Assembly: GCA_009692425.1 (NCBI GenBank)
Contig: SHZF01000049.1
Coordinates: 1-33,553, forward strand
From: Myxococcales bacterium
Lineage (GTDB): Bacteria; Myxococcota_A; UBA9042
DNA: 33,553 nucleotides
Direction: 5' to 3'
Shown here: one piece after another, positions 19,626 through 29,064 of the stretch
Layout of the letters: each line of letters begins with the position of its first letter
Position numbering within the stretch: the stretch's first letter is position 1
The notes under the pieces: generated by a model
Told to the model about the DNA's origin: nothing
Database searches by the model: none
What the model saw: the letters and a program-made list of their open reading frames with translations, nothing else
Made by a program: the position numbers and the translations under genes

Positions 19626-20734
19626 CGGACCCCGGTGGCGTGGCTGCGGCGTTCTGGCATGGCAAGCGCGTGCTCGTCACGGGCCATACGGGCTTCAAGG
19701 GAGCCTGGCTGAGCCTGTGGCTGGCACGCCTCGGCGCCGACGTCACCGGTTTCGCGCTCGACCCACCGACGACGCCGAGCCTGTGGCAAGCGGCTGACCT
19801 CGGCGACCTTGTGCGCGACCTGCGCGGGGACGTACGCGACCCGGCGGCGCTCGATTTGGCATTCCGGCAGGCGCGCCCGGAGGTCGTGTTGCACCTCGCC
19901 GCCCAAGCGCTGGTGCGGGCGTCGTACAGCGACCCCGTCGGCACGTTTGCGACGAACGTGATGGGCACCGTCCACCTGCTCGACGCCGTGCGTCGCAGTG
20001 CCGCTGTGCGCGCCGTCGTCGTCGTCACGTCGGACAAGTGCTACGAGAACCGCGAGACGGGCCAGCCCTACCGCGAGTCCGACAGCCTGGGTGGCCGCGA
20101 CCCCTACAGTGCGAGCAAGGCGTGTGCCGAGATCGCGACCGCAGCATGGCGACGGTCGTTTTCGGCTGCGGGCCGCAGTGCCATCGCGAGCGTCCGGGCG
20201 GGCAACGTGATCGGTGGCGGCGACTGGGCCACCGACCGTCTCGTGCCCGACCTGCTGGCCGGGTTTGCCGCGGGTCGGCCTGCCCAGGTGCGCAACCCGC
20301 GATCGGTGCGGCCCTGGCAGCACGTGCTGGATCCGCTGGCCGGCTACCTGACCCTGGCGCAGCGACTCGGCGGTGCACGCCCCCAAGACGATGACCCGGC
20401 GAACTGGGCCCAGGCGTGGAACTTCGGTCCCGACCCTGCGGCGTGTGCTCCCGTCGGCGAATTGGCGCGCCGTCTCGCCAACTTGTGGGGAGCAGACGCC
20501 GTGTTGGATGTCGCGGCGGTGCCAGACGGCCCGCCAGAGGCCCACCGGTTGCACCTCGACGCGACGTTGGCGCGCGAGCGACTGGGCTGGCGACCGCGGT
20601 TGGCGCTCGATGCCGCGCTGTCCTGGACGGTCGATTGGCACCGGTCCTGGACGCGAGCACCGGCAGCGGCCCGCACCGCTTGCGAAGACCAGATCGCCGC
20701 GTTCGAGGCGCTTGCCGATGCCGTTCACGCATGA
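19622..20734 (+). CDS. rfbG: CDP-glucose 4,6-dehydratase
   Basis: This enzyme converts CDP-glucose to CDP-4-keto-6-deoxyglucose with tightly bound NAD. The 370-residue extended short-chain dehydrogenase has the Rossmann motif GHTGFKGAWLSLWL, a form peculiar to this enzyme, then HLAAQALVRASY, TSDKCYEN and the active-site DPYSASKAC (YxxxK). The start is GTG 19622, overlapping the rfbF stop; there is no better upstream start within the family length. The next gene begins 17 bases inside its 3' end. Confidence 0.94.
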   Translation: MTDPGGVAAAFWHGKRVLVTGHTGFKGAWLSLWLARLGADVTGFALDPPTTPSLWQAADLGDLVRDLRGDVRDPAALDLAFRQARPEVVLHLAAQALVRASYSDPVGTFATNVMGTVHLLDAVRRSAAVRAVVVVTSDKCYENRETGQPYRESDSLGGRDPYSASKACAEIATAAWRRSFSAAGRSAIASVRAGNVIGGGDWATDRLVPDLLAGFAAGRPAQVRNPRSVRPWQHVLDPLAGYLTLAQRLGGARPQDDDPANWAQAWNFGPDPAACAPVGELARRLANLWGADAVLDVAAVPDGPPEAHRLHLDATLARERLGWRPRLALDAALSWTVDWHRSWTRAPAAARTACEDQIAAFEALADAVHA

Positions 20735-21668
20735 TGCCCTCGTGACCGGGGCCACGGGCTGCGTCGGCGCCGCGTTGGTGCGGTCGTTGCTCGCCGACGG
20801 GTGCCGCGTCGCTGTCGTCGTCCGCCCTGGGCGCGGCAGTGCCGAGTTGGGCGCAGCCGGCCTGACCGTCCTCGATGTTCCCCTGCACGACGCAGGTGCG
20901 CTGGCCGCCGCAACGAACTCTGTGCGGCCACGCCACGTGTTCCATCTCGCCGGAGCGGGCGTGAATCCGCAGTCGCGCGACCTTGCCTCGCTGGTCCAAG
21001 GCAATGTCCACACGACCGTCGCCTTGCTCGAGGTGGCGGCCGTCTGGGGTTGTGAGCGGCTCGTCGTCGCCGGTTCGAGCGCGGAATACGGTCTGGTCGG
21101 CCCTGCTCCGGTTGACGCCGCTGCGCCGCTGCGGCCCACATCGGCCTATGGGGCCACGAAAGCCGCGGGCAGCGTGCTGGCGCTTGGGCTGGGCGCTGCG
21201 GCGGGGATTCCGACGGTGGTCGTTCGTCTTTTCAACGTGTTCGGCCCCGGAGAGGGTCCCTGGCGCCTGCTGCCGCACCTCGCCGCGAAGCTGGCCCGCG
21301 ACCAGCCGTGCGACCTGACCGCCGGCACGCAGGTGCGGGACTTCCTCTACGTCGACGACGCGGCCGCAGCACTGCGGTCTGGCACTTGCGCGCCACCGGG
21401 CACGACCCACAACGCCTGCACGGGCATCGGCCGCAGCGTGCGCTCCGTTGTGACGCGCGCTGCCGAATTGCTGGGTGCCGCGCCAAACCTGTTGCAGTTT
21501 GGTGTGTTGCCGGCACGAATCGACGAACCCGCAGTGCTCGTCGGCGACCCGGCGAGCCTGTACGCTGCGACAAGATGGCGCGCGACCAGCGACTTCGACA
21601 CCGCCTTGGCGACCACGCTGCACAAGCTGGGCGGGACACCGGGCCGGCGCAGTGGGCAGGACCGATGA
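20718..21668 (+). CDS. NAD-dependent epimerase/reductase acting on a CDP-sugar
   Basis: The 316-residue short-chain dehydrogenase/reductase has GATGCVGAAL near the N-terminus, FHLAGAG, SSAEYG and the catalytic SAYGATK. It should reduce or epimerise the 4-keto group made by the upstream dehydratase, as abequose synthase or CDP-6-deoxyhexose 4-reductases do. The exact product cannot be read from sequence. ATG 20718 overlaps rfbG by 17 bases and gives a normal N-terminus. The next gene starts inside its stop codon (ATGA). Confidence 0.82.
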   Translation: MPFTHDALVTGATGCVGAALVRSLLADGCRVAVVVRPGRGSAELGAAGLTVLDVPLHDAGALAAATNSVRPRHVFHLAGAGVNPQSRDLASLVQGNVHTTVALLEVAAVWGCERLVVAGSSAEYGLVGPAPVDAAAPLRPTSAYGATKAAGSVLALGLGAAAGIPTVVVRLFNVFGPGEGPWRLLPHLAAKLARDQPCDLTAGTQVRDFLYVDDAAAALRSGTCAPPGTTHNACTGIGRSVRSVVTRAAELLGAAPNLLQFGVLPARIDEPAVLVGDPASLYAATRWRATSDFDTALATTLHKLGGTPGRRSGQDR

Positions 21669-22324
21669 GCGAATTTGACGCTTTTGCCCGCGATTACCGC
21701 ACCGTGCTCGACGGCAGCGTCGGGTCGGCGGAGTACTTCGCCGCGCGCAAGGTGGCCTGGCTGCAGCGCACGCTGCCCGCGACGTTTTCCGGGCGGGTGC
21801 TCGACTTCGGCTGCGGGGTCGGACTGCTGGCGGCGGCGATTGACCGTGCCTTTCCGCACTGCCGCCTCGTGGGCTCCGACGTGTCGGCCGACAGCCTTGC
21901 CGCCGTGCCCGCCGACTTGCGCGCTCGCCATACGTTCGTCTCCGACCCCCGCGCCATCGGTGATGGCTTCGAGGTTGTGGTCCTCGCCAACGTGCTGCAC
22001 CACGTGCCGCCGCCGCAGCGCGATGCGGTGCTGGCCGACCTCGCCGGGCGGCTCGTGGCAGGCGGGCGGCTCGCCGTGTTCGAGCACAACCCGTTCAATC
22101 CCGCGACGCGCCTGGTCGTCGCGCGCTGCCCATTCGACGAGGACGCCATCTTGCTGAGCCCGCGCGAAGCGGTACGGCGACTGCGGGCGGCCGGGCTGTG
22201 CCGGCTGGCGACGGCCTACCTCGCGTTCCTGCCGCCGGCCTTGGGGCGCTGGGCCGGCATCGACCGCGCGCTCGGCTGGTGCCCGGCCGGCGCGCAGTAC
22301 GTGGCGAGCGGGGTGCGACCATGA
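21665..22324 (+). CDS. SAM-dependent methyltransferase in the polysaccharide operon
   Basis: The 219-residue class I methyltransferase has motif I VLDFGCGVGLLAAAID, VGSDVSADSL, and LANVLHHVPPPQRDAVL. Its position between the CDP-sugar enzymes and a lipid-carrier glycosyltransferase suggests O- or C-methylation of a sugar or lipid-linked intermediate; similar genes sit beside DPM1-like glycosyltransferases in other bacteria. The chosen ATG overlaps the previous stop, and its own stop overlaps the next ATG. Confidence 0.82.
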   Translation: MSEFDAFARDYRTVLDGSVGSAEYFAARKVAWLQRTLPATFSGRVLDFGCGVGLLAAAIDRAFPHCRLVGSDVSADSLAAVPADLRARHTFVSDPRAIGDGFEVVVLANVLHHVPPPQRDAVLADLAGRLVAGGRLAVFEHNPFNPATRLVVARCPFDEDAILLSPREAVRRLRAAGLCRLATAYLAFLPPALGRWAGIDRALGWCPAGAQYVASGVRP

Positions 22325-23268
22325 CGGAGCGCAAACGGCTGACGGTGCTGATCCCGGTGTACAACGAGGCGCCCAACATTGAACCGCTCCATGCCGCGCT
22401 GACGCCCGTGCTCGAAGCGCTCGGCGCCCGCGGCTACGACGTCGAACTGTTGTTCACCGACAACCACAGTGAAGACGACACGTTTGCGCAACTCGAGCGC
22501 CTGCACGCCCGCGATGCCCGGGTGCGGGTGATCCGGTTTTCGCGCAACTTCGGCTTCCAGCGCTCAATCCTGACCGGCTACTTGAATGCCCGCGGCGCGG
22601 CGGCCATCCAGATCGACGCTGACCTGCAGGACCCGCCGGAACTGATCCTCGAGTTCGTGACGCGCTGGGAAAGCGGCGCCCAGGTCGTCTACGGCGTGCG
22701 GCGCGGGCGGCAGGAAGGGTGGGCCATCACCGCGCTGCGCAAGGCCTTCTACCGCCTGATCGACGCGCTCTCCGAAGTGCGCTTGCCGCTGGACGCCGGC
22801 GACTTTCGCCTGGTCGACCGCGTCGTGCTCGACGAACTGGGCCGCATCGACGACGCGCACCCATACCTGCGCGGCGTGATCGCGGCGATGGGGTTCCGGC
22901 AAGAAGGAGTGGTCTACGACCGGCGGGCGCGGACGCGCGGGGAGAGCAAGTTCGACTTCGGCAGCCTGACCCGGCTGGCAATCGATGGCATCCTCGCGCA
23001 TTCCATCGTGCCGCTGCGGTTGGCGACCTACACGGGGCTCGCCGTATCGGCCGTCACGTTCCTCGGGCTGTGCGCCTATGTAGTCGGGCGCGCGCTGTTC
23101 GGCCAAGCATGGCCGGCGGGTTTCGCGACCGTGACGGTACTCGTCTTGCTTTCGATCAGCCTGAACGCGCTGTTTCTCGGGGTCATCGGAGAGTACCTCG
23201 GGCGGGTGTACCAACAGGTGAAGCGCAGGCCGACGACGATCGTCGAGCGGTGCATCGACCGGCAGTGA
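22321..23268 (+). CDS. Family 2 glycosyltransferase, polyprenyl-phosphate sugar transferase type (DPM1/GtrB-like)
   Basis: The 315-residue product has a GT2 domain (about 7-235) with LIPVYNEAPNIEPL, the DADLQDPPELI metal-binding segment (DxD-like), and FSRNFGFQRS. It is followed by a membrane part with two hydrophobic helices (about 240-300) ending GEYLGRVYQQVKRRP, as in GtrB, ArnC and related enzymes that load a sugar onto undecaprenyl phosphate. It is the last gene of the operon and is joined to the methyltransferase by an ATGA overlap. Confidence 0.9.
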   Translation: MTERKRLTVLIPVYNEAPNIEPLHAALTPVLEALGARGYDVELLFTDNHSEDDTFAQLERLHARDARVRVIRFSRNFGFQRSILTGYLNARGAAAIQIDADLQDPPELILEFVTRWESGAQVVYGVRRGRQEGWAITALRKAFYRLIDALSEVRLPLDAGDFRLVDRVVLDELGRIDDAHPYLRGVIAAMGFRQEGVVYDRRARTRGESKFDFGSLTRLAIDGILAHSIVPLRLATYTGLAVSAVTFLGLCAYVVGRALFGQAWPAGFATVTVLVLLSISLNALFLGVIGEYLGRVYQQVKRRPTTIVERCIDRQ

Positions 23269-23293
23269 AGGGCGCGACGGGAAAAACATTTCC

Positions 23294-23322
23294 TTGCCAA
23301 ATCCTGCGCCATGCCCTATCCT
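23294..23322 (+). promoter_or_regulatory. Sigma-70-like promoter upstream of the DEAD-box helicase
   Basis: TTGCCA at 23294-23299 and TATCCT at 23317-23322 are spaced exactly 17 bp apart. It starts 26 bp after the glycosyltransferase stop and gives the helicase its own transcription start near 23329, with a leader of about 290 nt. Confidence 0.5.
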
Positions 23323-23610
23323 GCCGATGCCCGTAGGTCGAAGGCGATGCCGCCTCTCAGGCCGCGTAGCCGGTGCCGTCTCTGTACGGTGCTGGCAAAT
23401 GACCGTGGGCGCAGCGTTTCTCGTAGCTGGGCAGGGCCATCGCGATGGGGAAATCCATCGACCGGCCCGGGGCGCGTAGCCCCCACACCTGACCCTTCGG
23501 TGTGCTTCTCCAGCGGCCGCTTCCGCAGCCAACGACGACCGCAAATTCGGACCCGCGCCCGCTCGTCGGGCGACTCCGCCGGCACATTCGCCGCGCGTTC
23601 GGGTCCATGC

Positions 23611-23616
23611 TAGGAG
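23611..23616 (+). promoter_or_regulatory. Ribosome-binding site that fixes the helicase TTG start
   Basis: TAGGAG lies 5 bases before TTG 23622. The ATG at 23607 precedes this site and would place it inside the coding sequence, so initiation at the TTG is more likely. Confidence 0.65.
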
Positions 23617-23621
23617 CTATT

Positions 23622-24974
<1,353 letters not shown>

Positions 24975-25088
24975 GCGCCCACGGCGACAGCGCAGGCGTG
25001 GCGCATCGTGATGCTGGTGGCGCTGCCGTGCACGACCTGCAGGCACCCTCGCTGGACGCAGCAGGAATCATTTGATGTCACTGGATTG

Positions 25089-25110
25089 TGCCGGAATTGT
25101 CCCTCCGGCA
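25089..25110. terminator. Hairpin between convergent genes, possible terminator
   Basis: TGCCGGA and TCCGGCA form a perfect 7-bp stem around an 8-nt loop, in the 178-base gap between the helicase and the GH31 gene. It is the best hairpin there and could serve both strands, but no long T-run follows on either side, so a factor-independent terminator is not certain. Confidence 0.4.
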
Positions 25111-25152
25111 GCTGGGTAGTTGGTGACTGCGCCGCTTCATCCCGACGCGCAC

Positions 25153-28100
25153 CTACCACACCCGCACCCGCAGCTTCGCCCCCGCCGCACCGCCCACCAC
25201 CACGAGGGCCGCCTTGCTGTCGAGTCGCAGCGTGCCGGCGCCCACCACATGCCACGCGCCGTCGGAATCTCGCGTTGCGGGCTTGCCGTTCCACTGTGCG
25301 CTCGCCGCCGGACCCGCTGACCACCCATTCGGCTGCCAGGTGTACGTCCGCTTGGGCGCCGCTTCGGCCCACGTCGAGCCCTTCACGTCGCCTCCGCCAA
25401 ACAACCACACTTCGCGGTCCTCGCCCGCCCACGCCAGTCCCTTGATGCCCTTGTCGGCCTGGGCCTCGAATAGCGTCTCGACCCCTTCGGGCAGCAGCAC
25501 CAGCACGGAGCCGGCCGGCACGAGCGCGGGCACTTCGTCCATCTCGGCAGCCACTTCAACGGGTACGGCAGCGCCGATCACCTCGGTCCACGCCTGCGGT
25601 CCCGTGCCAGGCAGGCGGGCGTAGCGCCCCACCGGCAACCACACCGAGCGCTTGGTCGTCTTCGGCGTCAGCACGGGAGCCACCACGATGCGGTCGCCGA
25701 GCAGGTACTGGTCCGTGCGCGTCCACGCCGGCCCGAAATCCGGCCAGCGCACGGACAACGGACCGAACAAGGGAGCGCCGCTCTCGCTGGCCCGCCGCGC
25801 CAGCCCCGCGAAATAGGGATAGAGCCGCGTATGCAGGGCACCGTAGCGACGGAAGTGACCGATCGACTTGGCGTCCTTCTCCCAGTTCCAGTTCTCGCTG
25901 ATGCTGCGGCCGTGGTGCGTCCGCATCACCGGGCTGAGCGCGCCCAACTCGACCCAGCGGAACCACAATTCTTCGGTCGAGGCGTCCGTGAAGACGCTGA
26001 TGTAGCCGGCGATGTCGGGACCGAAATACGGAAAGCCCGTCAGCCCCAGTCCGATGCCCATCGGTACCACGCTCGGCATGCCGTCGCCCTCGCTCCAGTC
26101 AGTCTGCTGGTCCCCCGGCCAGAACACGTGGATGTGAGGCTGCGAGCCGAGCCAGGCGGCGCGCATGAAGAAAATCCGCTCGATGCCATCTTTTTTCTGT
26201 TGCTCGTCGAGTAGTTCCCGATTCAGCCGGGCGTAGTCGGCAGGGTAGGGGTTGTGTGCGTGCAGGCACGACCCGGAAGCGACCACGCAGTCCGTCGGCA
26301 GCCACTCGCAGAAGTCGGCCATCCAGCCGTCGGCACCCTGCTCGAGGCCCTTGCGCATCACGCCCTTGGCCCACGCGACCGCGGTCGGGCTCGACACGTC
26401 GAGCAACGTCGTCGGCTTGAGAGTGGTGCCCGCGAAGGTCGCGGTCTTGCCGTCGGCTGTCTTCATCGTGTGGCCGCCGGCGACAGCGTCGGCATGGACG
26501 TCGGCGGAGTTGACGAGGAACGTGTTGTTGTACGTCAGGAACTTGAAGCCGAGCCCATGCAGGTCGGCCGCCACCAGTTCGAAGTCGGGGTAGACCTTGC
26601 GGTCGACGTTCCAGTCCTCCTCCAGGCCGAAATCCGCCGCTGCGCCGTTGTTGCCGCGCCAGTCTTCGGTCCAGATCGCCGACGATGGCACGTGTTCGGC
26701 CCGCAGCTTTTCGGCCACCCGCCGCACGTTGGCGCTGCCGAACACCGCGTCATGCCACGGCGCGAACGCAAACGCCGGTGGCACGGGCGGGCGACCGGTG
26801 CGTGCGGTCAGGCGGCGCACGACATCGAGCGGCTGCGGACCCTCGAAAATGTGGAGCGTAAGCCCCGCGCCTTCGTTTTCGATGCGCACGGTGTCGGCGC
26901 GCTCGCTGCACAGCGCAAACGTGGCGCGGTCGGGTGTATCGAGCAGCACGCCGTAGCCCCTGCTCGATACGAAGATGGGCATCGGTGAGTGCGTCGAATG
27001 GCGCCGGCCGACGATGGCCCAGTCGTCGCGCTGCGCGTCGGTCGGGTGCTTCGAGATGCCATCCTCTTCGACCCACAGCGGCACGGTCTGGCCGCGGTGG
27101 TCGACGTCCCAACTCTGGCCGCCGAGGCCCTGGAAGTGCTCGTCGGACCGACACGCAAACCCGATCGATGTCCGGTTCCACGTCGCCGCGCGCGGCAGGA
27201 TGCGCATCTGTAGTTCACCTGCCGCTGGTGAACGCATTTCGATGTCGGCCAACGGCTGCCCGGCGCGGTCGAGGCCGACGGCAGCCAGGACGCCGCCGGC
27301 AACCCGCACCGACCCGAAGCCTGCCACGTCTGTCCACGGAAGATCGTCTTTCACGTCGCGCTTGTACGCACCGAACGACATCTTCCAGTTCACATCCTGC
27401 CGCCGGAACGCCAGGGTCGCCCGCGCGGCGTCGGTCGGCGTCGCGTCGTGCGGGGCAGCCACGCCGTCGAAAAGCAGGTCTCCGTTCGACCGCATCACCT
27501 GCAGGCGGGCGGGGTTCTCGGTGACGCGTACGTCAAGGCCACCGAGGCGAAAGACGTTCTTGGATGCAGCAGGTTCCGTCACCCCGCAGCCGAGCAGCGC
27601 GAGTCCCACCGCAACCTCTGCCAGCGCCCGCCGCCGCCGCGCCAGCCAGACACCGAAGCCCAGCAGCACGAGAACGGCAGCGGCGGGGCTCGGCCGGGCG
27701 CCCGCACTGCATGACGACGCCGCGCCATCGACGGGTTCGACCGCAACCGTCGCGCGATCCCACACGTCGGGCGCGCCCAACGACTTGCCGGCGTCGAGCC
27801 CGACCACGGCCTTGGGCACGGACGGCTTCCACGTGCCGAGCACTTCGCCGACTGGCTTCACGATAGCCTTGTGCGCCTGGAGCAGGTCGAGCACCTGCTG
27901 GAACTTCTGCGGCGTCACGTACGTTGGCGCAGTGTGCGTGTCGTTGCTGGAAGCGCGGTGGAACAGCAGGAGCAGCCACCCGCTTGGCGCCTCCTCGGCC
28001 TCGACGAGGTACTCCTCGACCGTTGCCAGCGGCATGTCGTACAACACGTCGATGCAACGCAGTTCGCCGGTCTCGTACGGCCACTGCTCGATGCCCGGCT

Positions 28101-29064
28101 TGACCGTGCGAAAAGAACTGTACGTGGTCAGCGCCTTCTGCCGGACCGCCGCGGTGTAGTGGCCGTACGGTGGCGCGAACCCGCTGACCGCCGCGCCGAT
28201 CGCCTCCAACTGCGCGCGCGACTGCACAAGCGCCGTCTCGACGTCGGCCGGGCCTTGCTGCGTCAGGTCGTCGTGCGTCACGGTGTGTGAACCAATCTCA
28301 TGGCCGCCGTCGATCAGCGCCTCGATCTGGGAGTTTGTCATGTAATCCGAGGAGAATCCTGGCCGGTTCATGAATCCGGAGATGATGTAGTGCGTGCCAC
28401 GCCAGCCCATCGCCTGGAGTTTCGGCACCAGCAGGCCATACGCGCTGACCCAGCCGTCGTCGAACGTGACGCTGACGAGCGCGGGGTGGCTGCCAAAGCG
28501 CCCGCTGCCCCCTTCCGTCTTGCGGGCGGCGGCATACAGGTCCGTCTCCAGCCAACCGACCTGGCTGATCACGTGCAGCAGGCGCAGGGTCGTCACCCAC
28601 GGCGGCAGCGCGACGTCCCCTTTTGCGTATGTCCACGTGGCGGCGGCCGGCAGGTTCGCCACTGCGTAGTACTCCTTTTCGACGCCGGCGCCCTGCACGA
28701 CCAGCATCAGCGTGCTCGGCACACTCGCGCGGTACCAGTCCGATACGCGGTACTTCGTCGTGCCGGGCTCCACCGCGAACGGCGCCGACCACCACTTCGC
28801 GTCGCCGTCGGGCGCCGACACCTTCACTTCGACACGCAGGGCCTTCAGCCCGTCTTTGGCCGGTGTCACCCAGCCGAAAGAGGCGATGACGCCGCCCCAG
28901 GAATCCGTCGTCCATTGAGCTGGTTGGGTCGAATTGAGCGCGTCCGCCACTTCGACCGACGGATTGCCGACATCAGCCCACGCGTCGGGCAGCCCGCCCG
29001 CAGCGGCGAAACCCGCGGCGACGCCCGCCAGCGCCCAGGCAGCCCATGGAGTCGCATCGTTCAC
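25153..29064 (-). CDS. Fusion of polysaccharide deacetylase (CE4) with GH31 glycosidase, joined by MYXO-CTERM and lipobox signals
   Basis: The product is 1303 residues from GTG 29064, which overlaps the previous stop (GTGA). A hydrophobic N-terminus (about 5-30) is a possible signal peptide. A beta-sandwich-like region (about 35-180) precedes a CE4 deacetylase (about 190-400: TFDDG near 200, SHTVTH, FAPPYGHY). Cys452 then begins a MYXO-CTERM-like tail: a hydrophobic helix ending in RRRR. Without a stop, a second hydrophobic stretch follows, ending LALLGC with Cys493 in a perfect lipobox. The rest is a GH31 glycosidase with nucleophile Asp917 (GWMADFCEW) and acid/base Asp985 (FWPGDQQTDW). Motifs such as DIAGY recall the sulfoquinovosidase YihQ, but the recalled sulfonate-binding Arg is not evident. 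It may be a single protein with a hairpin anchor or a precursor cut in two. The enzyme families are sure; the substrate is unknown. Confidence 0.85.
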   Translation of the reverse strand: MNDATPWAAWALAGVAAGFAAAGGLPDAWADVGNPSVEVADALNSTQPAQWTTDSWGGVIASFGWVTPAKDGLKALRVEVKVSAPDGDAKWWSAPFAVEPGTTKYRVSDWYRASVPSTLMLVVQGAGVEKEYYAVANLPAAATWTYAKGDVALPPWVTTLRLLHVISQVGWLETDLYAAARKTEGGSGRFGSHPALVSVTFDDGWVSAYGLLVPKLQAMGWRGTHYIISGFMNRPGFSSDYMTNSQIEALIDGGHEIGSHTVTHDDLTQQGPADVETALVQSRAQLEAIGAAVSGFAPPYGHYTAAVRQKALTTYSSFRTVKPGIEQWPYETGELRCIDVLYDMPLATVEEYLVEAEEAPSGWLLLLFHRASSNDTHTAPTYVTPQKFQQVLDLLQAHKAIVKPVGEVLGTWKPSVPKAVVGLDAGKSLGAPDVWDRATVAVEPVDGAASSCSAGARPSPAAAVLVLLGFGVWLARRRRALAEVAVGLALLGCGVTEPAASKNVFRLGGLDVRVTENPARLQVMRSNGDLLFDGVAAPHDATPTDAARATLAFRRQDVNWKMSFGAYKRDVKDDLPWTDVAGFGSVRVAGGVLAAVGLDRAGQPLADIEMRSPAAGELQMRILPRAATWNRTSIGFACRSDEHFQGLGGQSWDVDHRGQTVPLWVEEDGISKHPTDAQRDDWAIVGRRHSTHSPMPIFVSSRGYGVLLDTPDRATFALCSERADTVRIENEGAGLTLHIFEGPQPLDVVRRLTARTGRPPVPPAFAFAPWHDAVFGSANVRRVAEKLRAEHVPSSAIWTEDWRGNNGAAADFGLEEDWNVDRKVYPDFELVAADLHGLGFKFLTYNNTFLVNSADVHADAVAGGHTMKTADGKTATFAGTTLKPTTLLDVSSPTAVAWAKGVMRKGLEQGADGWMADFCEWLPTDCVVASGSCLHAHNPYPADYARLNRELLDEQQKKDGIERIFFMRAAWLGSQPHIHVFWPGDQQTDWSEGDGMPSVVPMGIGLGLTGFPYFGPDIAGYISVFTDASTEELWFRWVELGALSPVMRTHHGRSISENWNWEKDAKSIGHFRRYGALHTRLYPYFAGLARRASESGAPLFGPLSVRWPDFGPAWTRTDQYLLGDRIVVAPVLTPKTTKRSVWLPVGRYARLPGTGPQAWTEVIGAAVPVEVAAEMDEVPALVPAGSVLVLLPEGVETLFEAQADKGIKGLAWAGEDREVWLFGGGDVKGSTWAEAAPKRTYTWQPNGWSAGPAASAQWNGKPATRDSDGAWHVVGAGTLRLDSKAALVVVGGAAGAKLRVRVW
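27586..27711 (-). other. Back-to-back MYXO-CTERM sorting signal and lipoprotein signal in one frame
   Basis: The Cys codon at 27711-27709 (SSCSAG) starts a tail with a hydrophobic helix and four Arg; 41 residues on, the Cys codon at 27588-27586 ends the lipobox LLGC. The four Arg can serve both as the cytoplasmic end of the first helix and as the positive N-region of the second. No stop codon lies between them. Confidence 0.7.

Larger units (their letters stand above)
23269..23621 (+). other. Intergenic region holding the helicase promoter and a structured leader
   Basis: No gene is supported in these 353 bases. After the promoter at 23294-23322 come several perfect hairpins: the palindrome CCATCGCGATGG (23437-23448), CACACC/GGTGTG with a 9-nt loop (23484-23504), and GCCCG/CGGGC (23557-23571). 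No known riboswitch or small RNA was recognised. Long structured leaders on DEAD-box helicase mRNAs can mediate autoregulation or cold response. Confidence 0.5.

Noticed and set aside
19229-21139. A 636-residue minus-strand frame opposite rfbG and its neighbours
   Set aside because: It is a shadow of three well-supported sugar genes in high-GC DNA; no domain was seen in it.
23329-23621. A c-di-GMP (GEMM) or other known riboswitch in the helicase leader
   Set aside because: The characteristic conserved loops of known classes were not found; only simple hairpins are visible.
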